In this document: piece after piece, positions 32,044-40,278 of the stretch | Numbering within the stretch: the stretch's first letter is position 1 | Layout of the letters: every line of letters begins with the position of its first letter | Assembly (NCBI RefSeq): GCF_004363805.1 | Contig: NZ_SNZP01000001.1 | Location: forward strand, 1-64,000 | DNA: 64,000 nucleotides | Reading direction: 5' to 3' | Source: Paludibacterium purpuratum | GTDB lineage: Bacteria > Pseudomonadota > Gammaproteobacteria > Burkholderiales > Chromobacteriaceae | The notes under the pieces: model-generated | What the model was told of the DNA's origin: nothing | The model's database searches: none | The model's input: the letters and a program-made list of their open reading frames with translations, nothing else | Made by a program: the position numbers and the translations under genes

Positions 32044-34731
32044 ATGGACATCACTTCGCTCTTGGCCAGCTTCGCCACCGCTTTCAATCAGGAAAGCCGT
32101 GCGCTCTCGCTGGCGCTTGCCGACAGTTTTTCCGCCGAGCAGCTGCTGCCCTTGGAGGTTGTCGGGGAAGAAGGCGTTTCCCGGGCGTATCGCTACCGGC
32201 TCACCTGTTTGTCTCCGGATTGCGCCATCGAGTTGAAAACACTGTTAGGTCTGCCGGCGCGGTTCGGCATCGCCGGGGCGGACGGTGTCGAGACGGTGCG
32301 CTGCGGCGTGGTGTCCAAAGTGGAATTGCTAGGATCCGATGGCGGTTTCGCTCGCTATGCCCTGACGGTGGAAAGCCCGTTTTCCCTGCTCCGGCACCGT
32401 AAAACCAGCCGCGTGTTTCAAGATGTCTCGGTGCCGGACATCGTCAAAAAAATCTTCGCGGAACATGCCGCTGCCAATGCCGTCTTCGCGCGGGTTCAGA
32501 CCTTGGACCTACACGTGCGCGACGCGCGCCCTCGGCGTTACTGCCTCCAATATCGAGAAAGCGATTTCGATTTCGTCGAACGCCTGTTAAGCGAAGAGGG
32601 CTACGCCTGGCGCTTTGACCATAGCGACGACGCAAGCGGCTCGTCGCCCGGTACCATCCCGCAGGTCAAGCTGGTGGTCTTCGACGATTCGTTCAACTTG
32701 CCCGAAGCCGCGGTTTGCCGTGTTCGATACCATCGCGCCGACGCGACCGAAGCGGAGGACGGCCTGACCGACTGGCAAGCCTCGCGCCAGATCGTGCCCG
32801 GCAGCGTGGCGTTGGCCTCATTCGATTACCAGCCGGTGTCTACCCGGCATGCCGGCGACGACAGTCGCATCGAGCAAGGTCGAAGCGGCGCGGCGTTGCA
32901 AGCCAGCTTGCAGGACTACGATAGCCCCGGCTTGCATTACGCTGGCGATATCGAGCAACTGGCCCGTTACGCCCAGCTACGTCAACAGGCGCACGATTTG
33001 CAGGCCAAAGCGTTCCAAGGTTCGGGCCCGGTGCGCGGCCTCGCCGCCGGCCAGATCTTTCGCCTCGACGACCACCCGGCGCATGAGCAGGATCGCCGCG
33101 AGCAGCGAGAATTCGTGGTGACGCAGCAAAGTTTTACCGCGCGCAACAACCTGCCCACCGATTTGGCGCAAATCGCCGGCATGGGCGATCGAACCGCCCA
33201 GGTCCCGTTCCATACGCAATTCCAGGCCCAGCGCCGCGGTATCCGGCTGACGCCGCCTTACGCCGATAGCAAGCATGCCAAACCCACCAGCCTTGGCTCG
33301 CAAACGGCGACGGTGGTCGGCCCCGCCGAACAAGAGGTTTATACCGATCGGTTCGGACGCCTCAAAGTGCAATTTCATTGGCAACGGCAAGGGGAAAGCC
33401 CGGCCGATCTGGACGACAAGTCCTCCTGCTGGCTGCGCATGGCCATGCCATCCGCCGGCGCGGGTTTCGGCCATCAATTTTTACCCAGAGTCGGTCAGGA
33501 AGTCTTGGTCGACTTTATCGAAAACGATATCGATCGTCCGGTGATCATCGGCGTGCTCTATAACGGCAGCCACCCGACGCCCGGCTTTAGCGGCGTCGGC
33601 CGTTTGCCGGCCAACAAGACGCTGTCCGGCATCAAGAGCAAAGAGCACCAGGGTAGTCAGTACAACGAATGGCTGTTCGACGATACGCCCGGCGAAGTGC
33701 GCGCCAAGTTCAGCAGCGAGCACGCCAAAACGCAACTCAACCTGGGCTTCCTCACCCACCCGCGCCAAGACGGCAAGGCAGAAGCGCGCGGCGAAGGCGC
33801 GGAACTACGCACCGACGCCAGCCTCGCCTTGCGCGCCGCGCAAGGGGTGCTGCTCACCACGTATGCCCGGTTGCAGGCCAGCCAGAACCAGTTGGCGCGC
33901 GAGGAGACGCTGGAACTGCTCGATCAGTGCGCCGAGCTGTTCCAGGCTTTTGGCGACTACGCCGCCCAGCATCAGGCGCTACCGCTGGATCGTTCCGTGC
34001 AGCAAGCGCTGATCGCACAGCTCAAGGCCTGGGAACACGGCAGCAATACCGCGCCGAAGCAAAGCGGCGGCGGGGCCCCGCTGATGAGCCTGGCCGCGCA
34101 AGGCGGCCTCAGCTACAGCACGCCGGCCGGCATCGTCGGCTATGCCGGTCTCAATTACGACCTGGCCGCCAAGAAACACCTGCAGTGCAGTGCCGGCGAG
34201 CAGTACAGCGTACAGGCCGGCAACGGTATCAGCCTGTTCGCCCAGTCCGGCGATATGCGGCTGATCGCGCACCAGGGGCCGATGTTGCTGCAGGCCCAAC
34301 ACAACAGCCTGACGGCGGAGGCCGAGCAAAACATCCGGCTGTCGGTGGTCAATGGCGAGGTGCTGGTGCATGCCCCCACCATTCGGCTGGTTTCCAACGC
34401 CGGCTCTTTCATCAAGCTCGACGGCAACATCACGCTCGGCACCCCGGGAAAAATCTTCCAGCAAGCCAACGCCAAGCATATGAGCGGGCCGGCCGGCGAC
34501 AGCGTGCCGTCGCCTAACTTCGCCGCCGGGCCGACCGACCAGAAATTCCAGCTGCACTATCCCGGCGGCGGCGCGGTACAACCCGATCTGGCGGCTAACC
34601 GCGACTACGAAATCACGCTGAAGGACGGCAGCGTGCTCAAGGGCACCACCGATGACAAGGGCCAAGCCGACCTGCTGCAAGACCAGGCGATGCAAGTGGC
34701 CCGGGCACGCATCCTGCCCAAACAAAACTGA
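32044..34731 (+). CDS. vgrG: VgrG, type VI secretion spike protein with C-terminal extension (895 aa)
   Basis: Forms the trimeric spike at the tip of the T6SS Hcp tube. The gp27-like base is at ~15-400 (ARPRRYCLQYRESDFDFVERL is the signature), the gp5 OB fold from ~420 (EVYTDRFGRLKVQFHW) and the beta-helix/DUF2345 part at ~690-825. After ~834 a 60-residue tail (KFQLHYPGG...NRDYEITLKDGS) looks like the transthyretin-like effector-binding extensions of other VgrGs. I start at ATG 32044; a TTG at 32008 would extend it. The tle3 gene follows 14 bases later, so this VgrG most likely carries that effector. No T6SS sheath or membrane genes are in the window. Confidence 0.93.
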   Translation: MDITSLLASFATAFNQESRALSLALADSFSAEQLLPLEVVGEEGVSRAYRYRLTCLSPDCAIELKTLLGLPARFGIAGADGVETVRCGVVSKVELLGSDGGFARYALTVESPFSLLRHRKTSRVFQDVSVPDIVKKIFAEHAAANAVFARVQTLDLHVRDARPRRYCLQYRESDFDFVERLLSEEGYAWRFDHSDDASGSSPGTIPQVKLVVFDDSFNLPEAAVCRVRYHRADATEAEDGLTDWQASRQIVPGSVALASFDYQPVSTRHAGDDSRIEQGRSGAALQASLQDYDSPGLHYAGDIEQLARYAQLRQQAHDLQAKAFQGSGPVRGLAAGQIFRLDDHPAHEQDRREQREFVVTQQSFTARNNLPTDLAQIAGMGDRTAQVPFHTQFQAQRRGIRLTPPYADSKHAKPTSLGSQTATVVGPAEQEVYTDRFGRLKVQFHWQRQGESPADLDDKSSCWLRMAMPSAGAGFGHQFLPRVGQEVLVDFIENDIDRPVIIGVLYNGSHPTPGFSGVGRLPANKTLSGIKSKEHQGSQYNEWLFDDTPGEVRAKFSSEHAKTQLNLGFLTHPRQDGKAEARGEGAELRTDASLALRAAQGVLLTTYARLQASQNQLAREETLELLDQCAELFQAFGDYAAQHQALPLDRSVQQALIAQLKAWEHGSNTAPKQSGGGAPLMSLAAQGGLSYSTPAGIVGYAGLNYDLAAKKHLQCSAGEQYSVQAGNGISLFAQSGDMRLIAHQGPMLLQAQHNSLTAEAEQNIRLSVVNGEVLVHAPTIRLVSNAGSFIKLDGNITLGTPGKIFQQANAKHMSGPAGDSVPSPNFAAGPTDQKFQLHYPGGGAVQPDLAANRDYEITLKDGSVLKGTTDDKGQADLLQDQAMQVARARILPKQN

Positions 34732-34745
34732 CCAGGAGCGCAACC

Positions 34746-36737
34746 ATGAGCGAAGACGTTTACTACGTCGGCGAGGCCTCGGCCTTGCTGCTGCCCAACC
34801 GATACAAGAACCACCCGGTGGAGGTGAAGCGCAACCACGCCGGCGTGATCATCCTGGTGCACGGCGTCAACGACGTCGGCGTCAGCTACCCGGCGCTGGA
34901 TGCCGGGTTGTGTGCCGGCCTCAATGACCGGCTGGATCGCCCGGATCTGTTCCCCAACGACTTCCGCCTTCCCAAGGAGGGCGACGAGGCGGTGGACGAC
35001 CCGGACGCGATCTTCTACCAGCGCGTCGCCAACGACCGCACCAACAGTCCGGTGATCCATTTCCATTGGGGTTATCGGGCGGGCAAAAGGGAAAGAGGTA
35101 AAGAGCAGGTCTATGGCCAGAACGTAGACGAATTTGGCAACCGCCTCGATGCGCGTTTCGCCAAAATGGGCGGCATGTTCGCCAATGCCACCAGCAATAT
35201 CCCGGATATGTTCGGCGGCCGTTTCAAGGGCGGCTTCTTCACCTGGCTGGCGGACCAGGGCGCGGATAGCGTGCACAGCCTGAAGCAATGCCCGGACCGG
35301 CGCTACATGGCGCTGGCCGCCAAGCGGCTGGCGGCGTTGATCCGGCAAGTTCGCCGGATCAGCCGCAACGAGACCATCACCCTGGTGGCGCATAGCCAGG
35401 GCTGCCTGGTGTCCTTGTGCGCACAGGCCTTTCTGCACCAGGACGGCGGCGCCGACGGCTACGCCGATTGCCTGATCATGAACCATCCGCCTTATGGCAT
35501 TCATGAGCCCTGGCTCGACTACGCCACGCAAAGCGGCCATGAACAGCAGACCTCCCAAGCGCGGGTGGAAACGCTGATCAACCTGGTGAAGCTGATCACC
35601 GACCAGCCGCATCCGCTGCCGGAGCTGCGCATCCTGGAAGAGCGCGAATGTTCGCTCGGCCGCACTGGCCGCGCCTGGACGCCAAGCCAGGGGCGCCGCC
35701 CGTGGGTCGACAGCGCCAATCTCGCCGGCGACAGTTACCACAACCTGGCCGACCCGGCGCAGGGCATTGCGTTTCCCGAGCGCGACAATCGCGGCAAGGT
35801 GTATTTGTACTTCTGTCCGCAGGATCGCACGGTGGGGCTGGCCAATGTGCAGGGCATCGGCACGCTGGGCGTGCCGCAGGCGGTCAATGGCACGCCGGTG
35901 CATAAACATGAGGCGCGGCACCGTGCCGCGCAGCCGATCCCCTTGCTCGGCAAGTTGGGGCCGCGCTTCCTGCAGCGGGTGTGGAGCTGGCGCCACCGCG
36001 GCGGCCAGCCCACGCTGGTGGGCGCGGCCCCGGGCCTCTACACGCCGCGCGAGTCGGGGGAGCCGGAATACGACGGCGGCGATTTCATCGACACCTTGTC
36101 CAGCGTCGCCCTCGACCCGAACGAGCAGGTGCAGATCACTGGCGAGGCGCTCAACCCGCCTTTCCGCCCCGATTTGCACTACGGCGAGGACAGCGGCGCG
36201 GCCATGCCCGGCAATATGGAAAAGCTCATGAGCGCCGAGGGACCGGGTTATATCGGCCAGCAAAACGCCGACCCGATCGATGCCTGCGACGCGTTGGTCA
36301 AGGGCGGCCTGCCCACCGAGGAAGCCAAAGCCGCGGCGGCGGCCGGCGACCAGGAACAAGCCGGCCGGCTGGCGCGCCAGCACTACCAGAACACGGAAAC
36401 CTTCAAAAATTCCTACCACTCGTCCATCGTCGCCAACCCGGAGCATCACCGTTGGGTGACGGCCATGGACGTGGCCATCGGTCAGGCCTGGAGCATCGAT
36501 AACCCGTTCTGGCTGAAGTTGTTGCAAGCGATGGCTGATTGGCGTACCGATTGGGACAAAGAAAAGGAAGGAATGGTGAAATACGACCAACTTGATCCGC
36601 TTGTGCGGGAATTGGTGGAAGCCACCGCCAAGTACTACCAGGAGGGCGTGTTCCCCGGCCACTTGGTGCCGACGACGCCGCCAGCGCCGATCGTCAGTCA
36701 GACCCGGGCGCAACGATCGCAAGGAGGCCGCGCATGA
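34746..36737 (+). CDS. tle3: Tle3-type T6SS lipase effector (663 aa)
   Basis: A predicted phospholipase effector delivered by the upstream VgrG. It has the alpha/beta-hydrolase oxyanion segment VHGVND near residue 37 and the nucleophile elbow VAHSQG with S217 (Ala in place of the first Gly of GxSxG, as GHSQG in relatives). The long C-terminal part (DUF3274-like) is typical of the Tle3 family, as in Pseudomonas aeruginosa Tle3. There is no signal peptide, as expected for T6SS cargo. GGAG at 34735-34738 precedes the ATG. The 3' end overlaps tla3 by four bases (ATGA). Lipase activity is inferred from family. Confidence 0.85.
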   Translation: MSEDVYYVGEASALLLPNRYKNHPVEVKRNHAGVIILVHGVNDVGVSYPALDAGLCAGLNDRLDRPDLFPNDFRLPKEGDEAVDDPDAIFYQRVANDRTNSPVIHFHWGYRAGKRERGKEQVYGQNVDEFGNRLDARFAKMGGMFANATSNIPDMFGGRFKGGFFTWLADQGADSVHSLKQCPDRRYMALAAKRLAALIRQVRRISRNETITLVAHSQGCLVSLCAQAFLHQDGGADGYADCLIMNHPPYGIHEPWLDYATQSGHEQQTSQARVETLINLVKLITDQPHPLPELRILEERECSLGRTGRAWTPSQGRRPWVDSANLAGDSYHNLADPAQGIAFPERDNRGKVYLYFCPQDRTVGLANVQGIGTLGVPQAVNGTPVHKHEARHRAAQPIPLLGKLGPRFLQRVWSWRHRGGQPTLVGAAPGLYTPRESGEPEYDGGDFIDTLSSVALDPNEQVQITGEALNPPFRPDLHYGEDSGAAMPGNMEKLMSAEGPGYIGQQNADPIDACDALVKGGLPTEEAKAAAAAGDQEQAGRLARQHYQNTETFKNSYHSSIVANPEHHRWVTAMDVAIGQAWSIDNPFWLKLLQAMADWRTDWDKEKEGMVKYDQLDPLVRELVEATAKYYQEGVFPGHLVPTTPPAPIVSQTRAQRSQGGRA

Positions 36738-38389
36738 TGCACGGCGCCGTTCGCCCGCGCCTTTGGCCCTGGCTGTTGGTTCTGTTAGGCTGTCTGGCCA
36801 TGTGGATGGTAGTGGTCGAAACTATCATCTGCCCTGCGTCCCTGATCACGGAGCCCACGCCAATGTCACAGCGTCTCGCCTGGTGGCTGCTGCCGCCTTT
36901 ACTGCTGGTGTTGACGCTATTCGGCGGCCAGTGGGCGCTGGCCAGCGCGACGCTCAACGTGGCCACGGCTCGGCAACAGCAGCAGTTGGCGCTTGAGGCC
37001 GAGCAACATGCCCTGGTCGCCAAGGGGGTCGCCGACGCCAAGGCGCAGCAGCAGTTCACGCTGGAAATCCGTAGCCTCGCGGTGACGGTGGATCGCTATC
37101 GCCAGATGAAGCTATGGCAGCGTCTCGACGAGATCGATAACCCTTGGCAAAACATCCTGGATCGGGATCCGAACAGCTACCAGTGGGAGGCGCGGGCACG
37201 ACGCATCGTCAATACCCAGCGTTTCAACAAAACGCTAGAGAATGCCTTGCGGCTGTGGGTCGAGCGCTGGCCGATTCCCGTACTGGTGACCGATGGCCGC
37301 GGCTGGGGTATCAATCAAATTCTGAAGGCGCAGCATGGCTCCGGGCTGGGCATTCATATGTTCACCGGCCTGGCATCGCACCAAGGCGACGGCGGCGATG
37401 TGCTGGTTCAACAGTTGTTCCGCTTCTTCGACGACAACCCCACCTTGCCGGCCGCCTTGCTCTTGAGTACCGACAGCCAAGAAGACTATCTAGGGGGTAA
37501 AGACGCCCGCTTCGTTCCCACCATGCCGGACAGCATGGCGGCGCTGCTGGTGACGCGCACCGACCGCGTCGACCAGTTCATTCGCCCCTACGCGGTGGAG
37601 GTGCCGTACAAGCTCAACTACCACGACAAACGATATGACGTAATCAAGCTGTGGAATTTTTACTTCGATGCCGAGGAGGTTTACGAGAAATCTCCCAAAG
37701 CCTACACCGTTATGCCCACCACCTACTGGAACGAGCAGGTTAAGACCCTGATCGAGGAGGTGGACCCCAATGCCGGCCAGGGGCAATACCTGCCGTTTTG
37801 GGATGGCGGAAAGTCGGGGTTTAAACCGACGCCGTGGATTCCGGTGCGCTGGACCAAGTGGCAATTGCAAGACGAATACGACCGCGCGCCGCTGTTGGGC
37901 TATCTGCATCGCCCGGTCGAGGTCAGCCTGCAGGGAGACCGCCACCAGCAGACCGACGCGATGGTCGAAGGCTGGCGGCAGGCCTTGGCCACGTTGCCGG
38001 ATGGGCAGGCGCCCAAGTGGTTGTTCTACGATATCGGCCGCGACGACCGTCGCATCGTTCCGTTCAGCAGCGCCATGGCGCTGCGCACCACGCCGCATGC
38101 GCTGGATTTCGCCGATGCCCAAACCAGCTACAACCTGACGCGTCGCGTGGCGGACACCGGCGCGTCCTCGCCGTTCGTCATGCTCGGCCTGGCGACGATG
38201 AAGAGCTATCGCGACGGCGGCGTGTCCGCCACCGTGCATCTCCGACAGGATGGCCGCGCCAGCATCATCATGGTGTCGCCGCCGTCGGATGCCGAAAAAG
38301 CCGGCAACAAGCCCAACAGCTACAATGGCGGCAAGGCGCCGGATCCAGCCAAACCCTACGACCCGTTCGTGGAAAGGCGGGTGCAGTAA
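36734..38389 (+). CDS. tla3: Tla3-type lipase adaptor, DUF2875 (551 aa)
   Basis: In P. aeruginosa Tla3 (DUF2875) is the adaptor that loads Tle3 onto VgrG2b. This protein has two membrane segments at ~10-31 and ~47-68, then a coiled stretch rich in Gln and Ala (~70-110) and a large domain with conserved-looking motifs (WPIPVLVTDGRGWG, FWDGGKSGF, ATMKSYRDGG). Gene order vgrG-tle3-tla3-PAAR with a 4-base overlap supports the assignment. Overlap at its 3' end with the PAAR start is one base (TAATG). The family call comes from sequence memory, not a search. Confidence 0.8.
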   Translation: MMHGAVRPRLWPWLLVLLGCLAMWMVVVETIICPASLITEPTPMSQRLAWWLLPPLLLVLTLFGGQWALASATLNVATARQQQQLALEAEQHALVAKGVADAKAQQQFTLEIRSLAVTVDRYRQMKLWQRLDEIDNPWQNILDRDPNSYQWEARARRIVNTQRFNKTLENALRLWVERWPIPVLVTDGRGWGINQILKAQHGSGLGIHMFTGLASHQGDGGDVLVQQLFRFFDDNPTLPAALLLSTDSQEDYLGGKDARFVPTMPDSMAALLVTRTDRVDQFIRPYAVEVPYKLNYHDKRYDVIKLWNFYFDAEEVYEKSPKAYTVMPTTYWNEQVKTLIEEVDPNAGQGQYLPFWDGGKSGFKPTPWIPVRWTKWQLQDEYDRAPLLGYLHRPVEVSLQGDRHQQTDAMVEGWRQALATLPDGQAPKWLFYDIGRDDRRIVPFSSAMALRTTPHALDFADAQTSYNLTRRVADTGASSPFVMLGLATMKSYRDGGVSATVHLRQDGRASIIMVSPPSDAEKAGNKPNSYNGGKAPDPAKPYDPFVERRVQ

Positions 38390-38655
38390 TGGCCCGGCAA
38401 GTCATCACCGAAGGCTGCGCTACCAGCCATGGCGGCAAGGTATTGGGCGGCAGCACGCTGGCCACCATCGACGGTCTGCGTGTCGCCGTGCTGGGCACGC
38501 CGTGCTCCTGCCCCATCGAAGGCCACGACGACTGCGTGATCGCCGAGGGCGACCCCGACGACACTCTGGACGGCCTCCCGGTGGCCTACGCCGGCTGCAA
38601 GACCAGCTGCGGCGCTACCTTGTTGGGCGGCGGTGCGCCCTGCAGCAAGGAGTGA
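38389..38655 (+). CDS. PAAR-domain T6SS spike-tip protein (88 aa)
   Basis: A stand-alone PAAR protein that sharpens the VgrG spike. It has the zinc-binding pattern of Cys/His residues (CATSHGGKVLGGS, TPCSCP, HDDC) and the GDPDDTLDGLPVAYAGCKTSCGATL repeat of the family. Its start overlaps the tla3 stop by one base; longer frames upstream lie inside tla3 and are artefacts. There is no C-terminal toxin extension, so it is a structural tip only. It closes the four-gene cassette. Confidence 0.88.
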   Translation: MARQVITEGCATSHGGKVLGGSTLATIDGLRVAVLGTPCSCPIEGHDDCVIAEGDPDDTLDGLPVAYAGCKTSCGATLLGGGAPCSKE

Positions 38656-39097
38656 GCCGCCGGGGCCACCGGCAGAAGCGCTCAACGAGACGTTGCCTAT
38701 TTTTTGATCGACGCGTCAATCTTCCCTTGCTATCAAGAGCTTGCCCGTCTTGTCCACAGTCGGCCCACAGTCCTTTCCACGCTCGGCGTGGAAAACAGTG
38801 TAGCGGGCCAGTCGGCCGCTTTGCGGTGCGGTAGGGCGGTCTTCGACGCCGGGTTTGCCTGTTTTTTCAGCAGTCATCGCATTCGGTAGTCGGCTCAATC
38901 ACTTACGGCGCTTGTCCACAATCGGCTCACAACGCTTTCCACGGCCATCGTGGAAAACCTGTTTGTGTTGCCTAAAAAATGAGCGGTTGTAAAAAAGCCA
39001 GGCCGATCATCGACTTGTCGCGGCTATCCACAGCCGGTTCACAAGGCTGTCCCCGTGGCTTGTGAGAATTTACCCAGCGCCCGCGCGGAGTCATATA
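38656..39097. other. non-coding gap between the T6SS cassette and the NadR-like gene
   Basis: About 440 bases without a supported gene. No DUF3304-like (Tli3) immunity gene is present. It contains three copies of the structured repeat described separately. Confidence 0.6.
38693..39070 (+). repeat. structured repeat array, units 1-3, each with a DnaA-box-like core
   Basis: Each unit begins TTGCCT plus a run of A or T (38693, 38855, 38968). After 56-57 bases comes a box one mismatch from TTATCCACA: TTGTCCACA at 38750, TTGTCCACA at 38912 and CTATCCACA at 39024. Then follow a YCGGYYCACA-like box and, in units 1 and 2, a perfect hairpin: TTTCCACGC/GCGTGGAAA (38774-38794) and TTTCCACG/CGTGGAAA (38936-38956). 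Confidence 0.75.
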
Positions 39098-39679
39098 ATG
39101 TTTGTTTTAGTGTTGGGCACGGGCATGCAAGGGACGCAGTGCAAAGTGGCGCTGGTCGGGCCGGAGTCGTGCGGTAAGACGACCTTGGCCGAAGCGTTGG
39201 CAGAGCGCTTGCGTAACGCCGGCGAGTCGTGTGCGCTGGTGCCGGAATATGCGCGCGCTTATTATGCCGAGCGACCGTACCGGCCGACGCTCGACGATCT
39301 GCTGGCGATTGCGCGCGGACAGTTGGCGGCCGAGGCGCAAGCGGCGGCGAGCGGCGCACGCTGGCTGCTGTGCGATAGTACGGTGTTGACTTGTCTGATC
39401 TGGTCGGAAGTGGCCTTTGGCACTGTCGATCCGGCTCTGACTGCGCTCTATCTGCCGCGGAACTATGCGCTGACCCTCTTGCCGTTGCCGGATATTCCCT
39501 GGACGCCGGATCCGCTGCGTACGCACCCGGATGGACGCGCCACGTTGCTGATGCGTTATCGTAGCGCCTTGCACGCCGACGGTTCGACTGTGCGGGAAAT
39601 TGCCGGAGAGGGGCTGGCGCGCGTGGATTTGGCTTGGCGGGCGCTACGGCAAATCCAGCCGAAATTGCCTAAAATTTGA
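39098..39679 (+). CDS. NadR-like P-loop ATPase / nicotinamide riboside kinase family (193 aa)
   Basis: An AAA_28/NadR-type P-loop kinase domain without the adenylyltransferase part of full-length NadR. Walker A is GPESCGKTTL and the acidic motif is LLCDSTVLTCLIW. Family members phosphorylate nicotinamide riboside; substrate here is unproven. I start at ATG 39098 (GGAG at 39087-39090). The bases TATAAT at 39094-39099 overlap that start and could instead be a -10, in which case ATG 39125 would be used. The last codons and the stop fall inside repeat unit 4, so the repeat supplies the gene's 3' end. Confidence 0.72.
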   Translation: MFVLVLGTGMQGTQCKVALVGPESCGKTTLAEALAERLRNAGESCALVPEYARAYYAERPYRPTLDDLLAIARGQLAAEAQAAASGARWLLCDSTVLTCLIWSEVAFGTVDPALTALYLPRNYALTLLPLPDIPWTPDPLRTHPDGRATLLMRYRSALHADGSTVREIAGEGLARVDLAWRALRQIQPKLPKI

Positions 39680-39878
39680 TCAGATGGAAAAACCGCTTTT
39701 GCCTCATACGCTTGTCGCGGTTGTCCACAATCGGCTCACAACACTGTCCCGCGTTGTCGTGGATAGCCGAGTCGCGGTGCCTAAAAAATAGGCTGTCATG
39801 ATTTTCCCTGATATGTGAATGAGTTGGCATGGTTATCCACCGCCCGCTCACAGCACTATCCAGCATGGATGTGAAGTA
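39665..39878 (+). repeat. structured repeat array, units 4-5
   Basis: TTGCCT at 39665 and GTGCCT at 39777 start the units; 56 bases later lie TTGTCCACA (39721-39729) and TTATCCACC (39833-39841), again one mismatch from TTATCCACA. Boxes 4 and 5 are 112 bases apart, exactly as boxes 2 and 3. Unit 4 contains CTGTCCCGCG...CGTGGATAG; unit 5 ends at the start codon of the next gene (39879). Confidence 0.75.
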
Positions 39879-40100
39879 ATGCAGAAAACTTTTGAATTGC
39901 GCGGTGAATATATCGCGTTGTGCGATTTGTTGAAGATTTGCGGTGTTGCCGATAGCGGTGGCGCAGCCAAGCATATGGTGGCCGAAGGCGGTATTTCGGT
40001 CGATGGTCGGCAGGAGCTGCGCAAGACCTGCAAGATCCGTCCGGGCAGCCGTGTCAGCGGCGCGGGCTTTACCATCGAGGTGGTCGCGGCGCATGGCTGA
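39879..40100 (+). CDS. small S4-domain RNA-binding protein, YbcJ-like (73 aa)
   Basis: A free-standing S4-like domain: the alpha-L motif spans LCDLLKICGVADSGGAAKHMVAEGGISVDGRQE. Such proteins bind structured RNA, often on ribosomal subunits; no substrate is known. The start at 39879 is chosen because the conserved fold begins there; an open frame to 39819 runs through repeat unit 5. The next gene overlaps its stop codon by eight bases, so it heads a coupled operon with the oxidoreductase-like protein and the PHP phosphatase. Confidence 0.8.
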   Translation: MQKTFELRGEYIALCDLLKICGVADSGGAAKHMVAEGGISVDGRQELRKTCKIRPGSRVSGAGFTIEVVAAHG

Positions 40101-40278
40101 TGTGCCCGACGACGCGGCGCCGGAAGAGCCTGTGCCGCCTGAGGACAGCATGTGTTGCGGCAGCGGCTGCGAGTTTTGCGTCTGGACCACGTATTTTGCC
40201 GAACTGGCAGCCTATCGCCAGGCGTTGGCCGATTGGCAAGCGCGCCAGGGCGCCGCTCGGGAGGGTTTGAATGGCTAG
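40093..40278 (+). CDS. oxidoreductase-like N-terminal domain protein (61 aa)
   Basis: A tiny protein with the Cys motif CCGSGCEFCVW followed by Y and a helical tail (LADWQARQG). This is the Oxidored-like domain found at the N-terminus of some eukaryotic mitochondrial proteins and alone in beta-proteobacteria; the function is unknown and the Cys cluster may bind metal. It overlaps the S4 gene by eight bases and the PHP gene by eight bases. Confidence 0.78.
   Translation: MADVPDDAAPEEPVPPEDSMCCGSGCEFCVWTTYFAELAAYRQALADWQARQGAAREGLNG

Noticed and set aside
38693-39878. Integron attC sites
   Set aside because: Units contain GCCTAA-like cores, but there is no GTTRRRY partner, no integrase, and the intervening gene is a normal one with its own start region.
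38693-39878. CRISPR array
   Set aside because: Repeats are ~105 bp with internal variable parts, five units only, interrupted by a gene, and no cas genes are near.
38693-39878. Chromosomal oriC
   Set aside because: DnaA-like boxes are present, but dnaA, dnaN, rpmH and similar origin neighbours are absent and no clear AT-rich unwinding region was seen.
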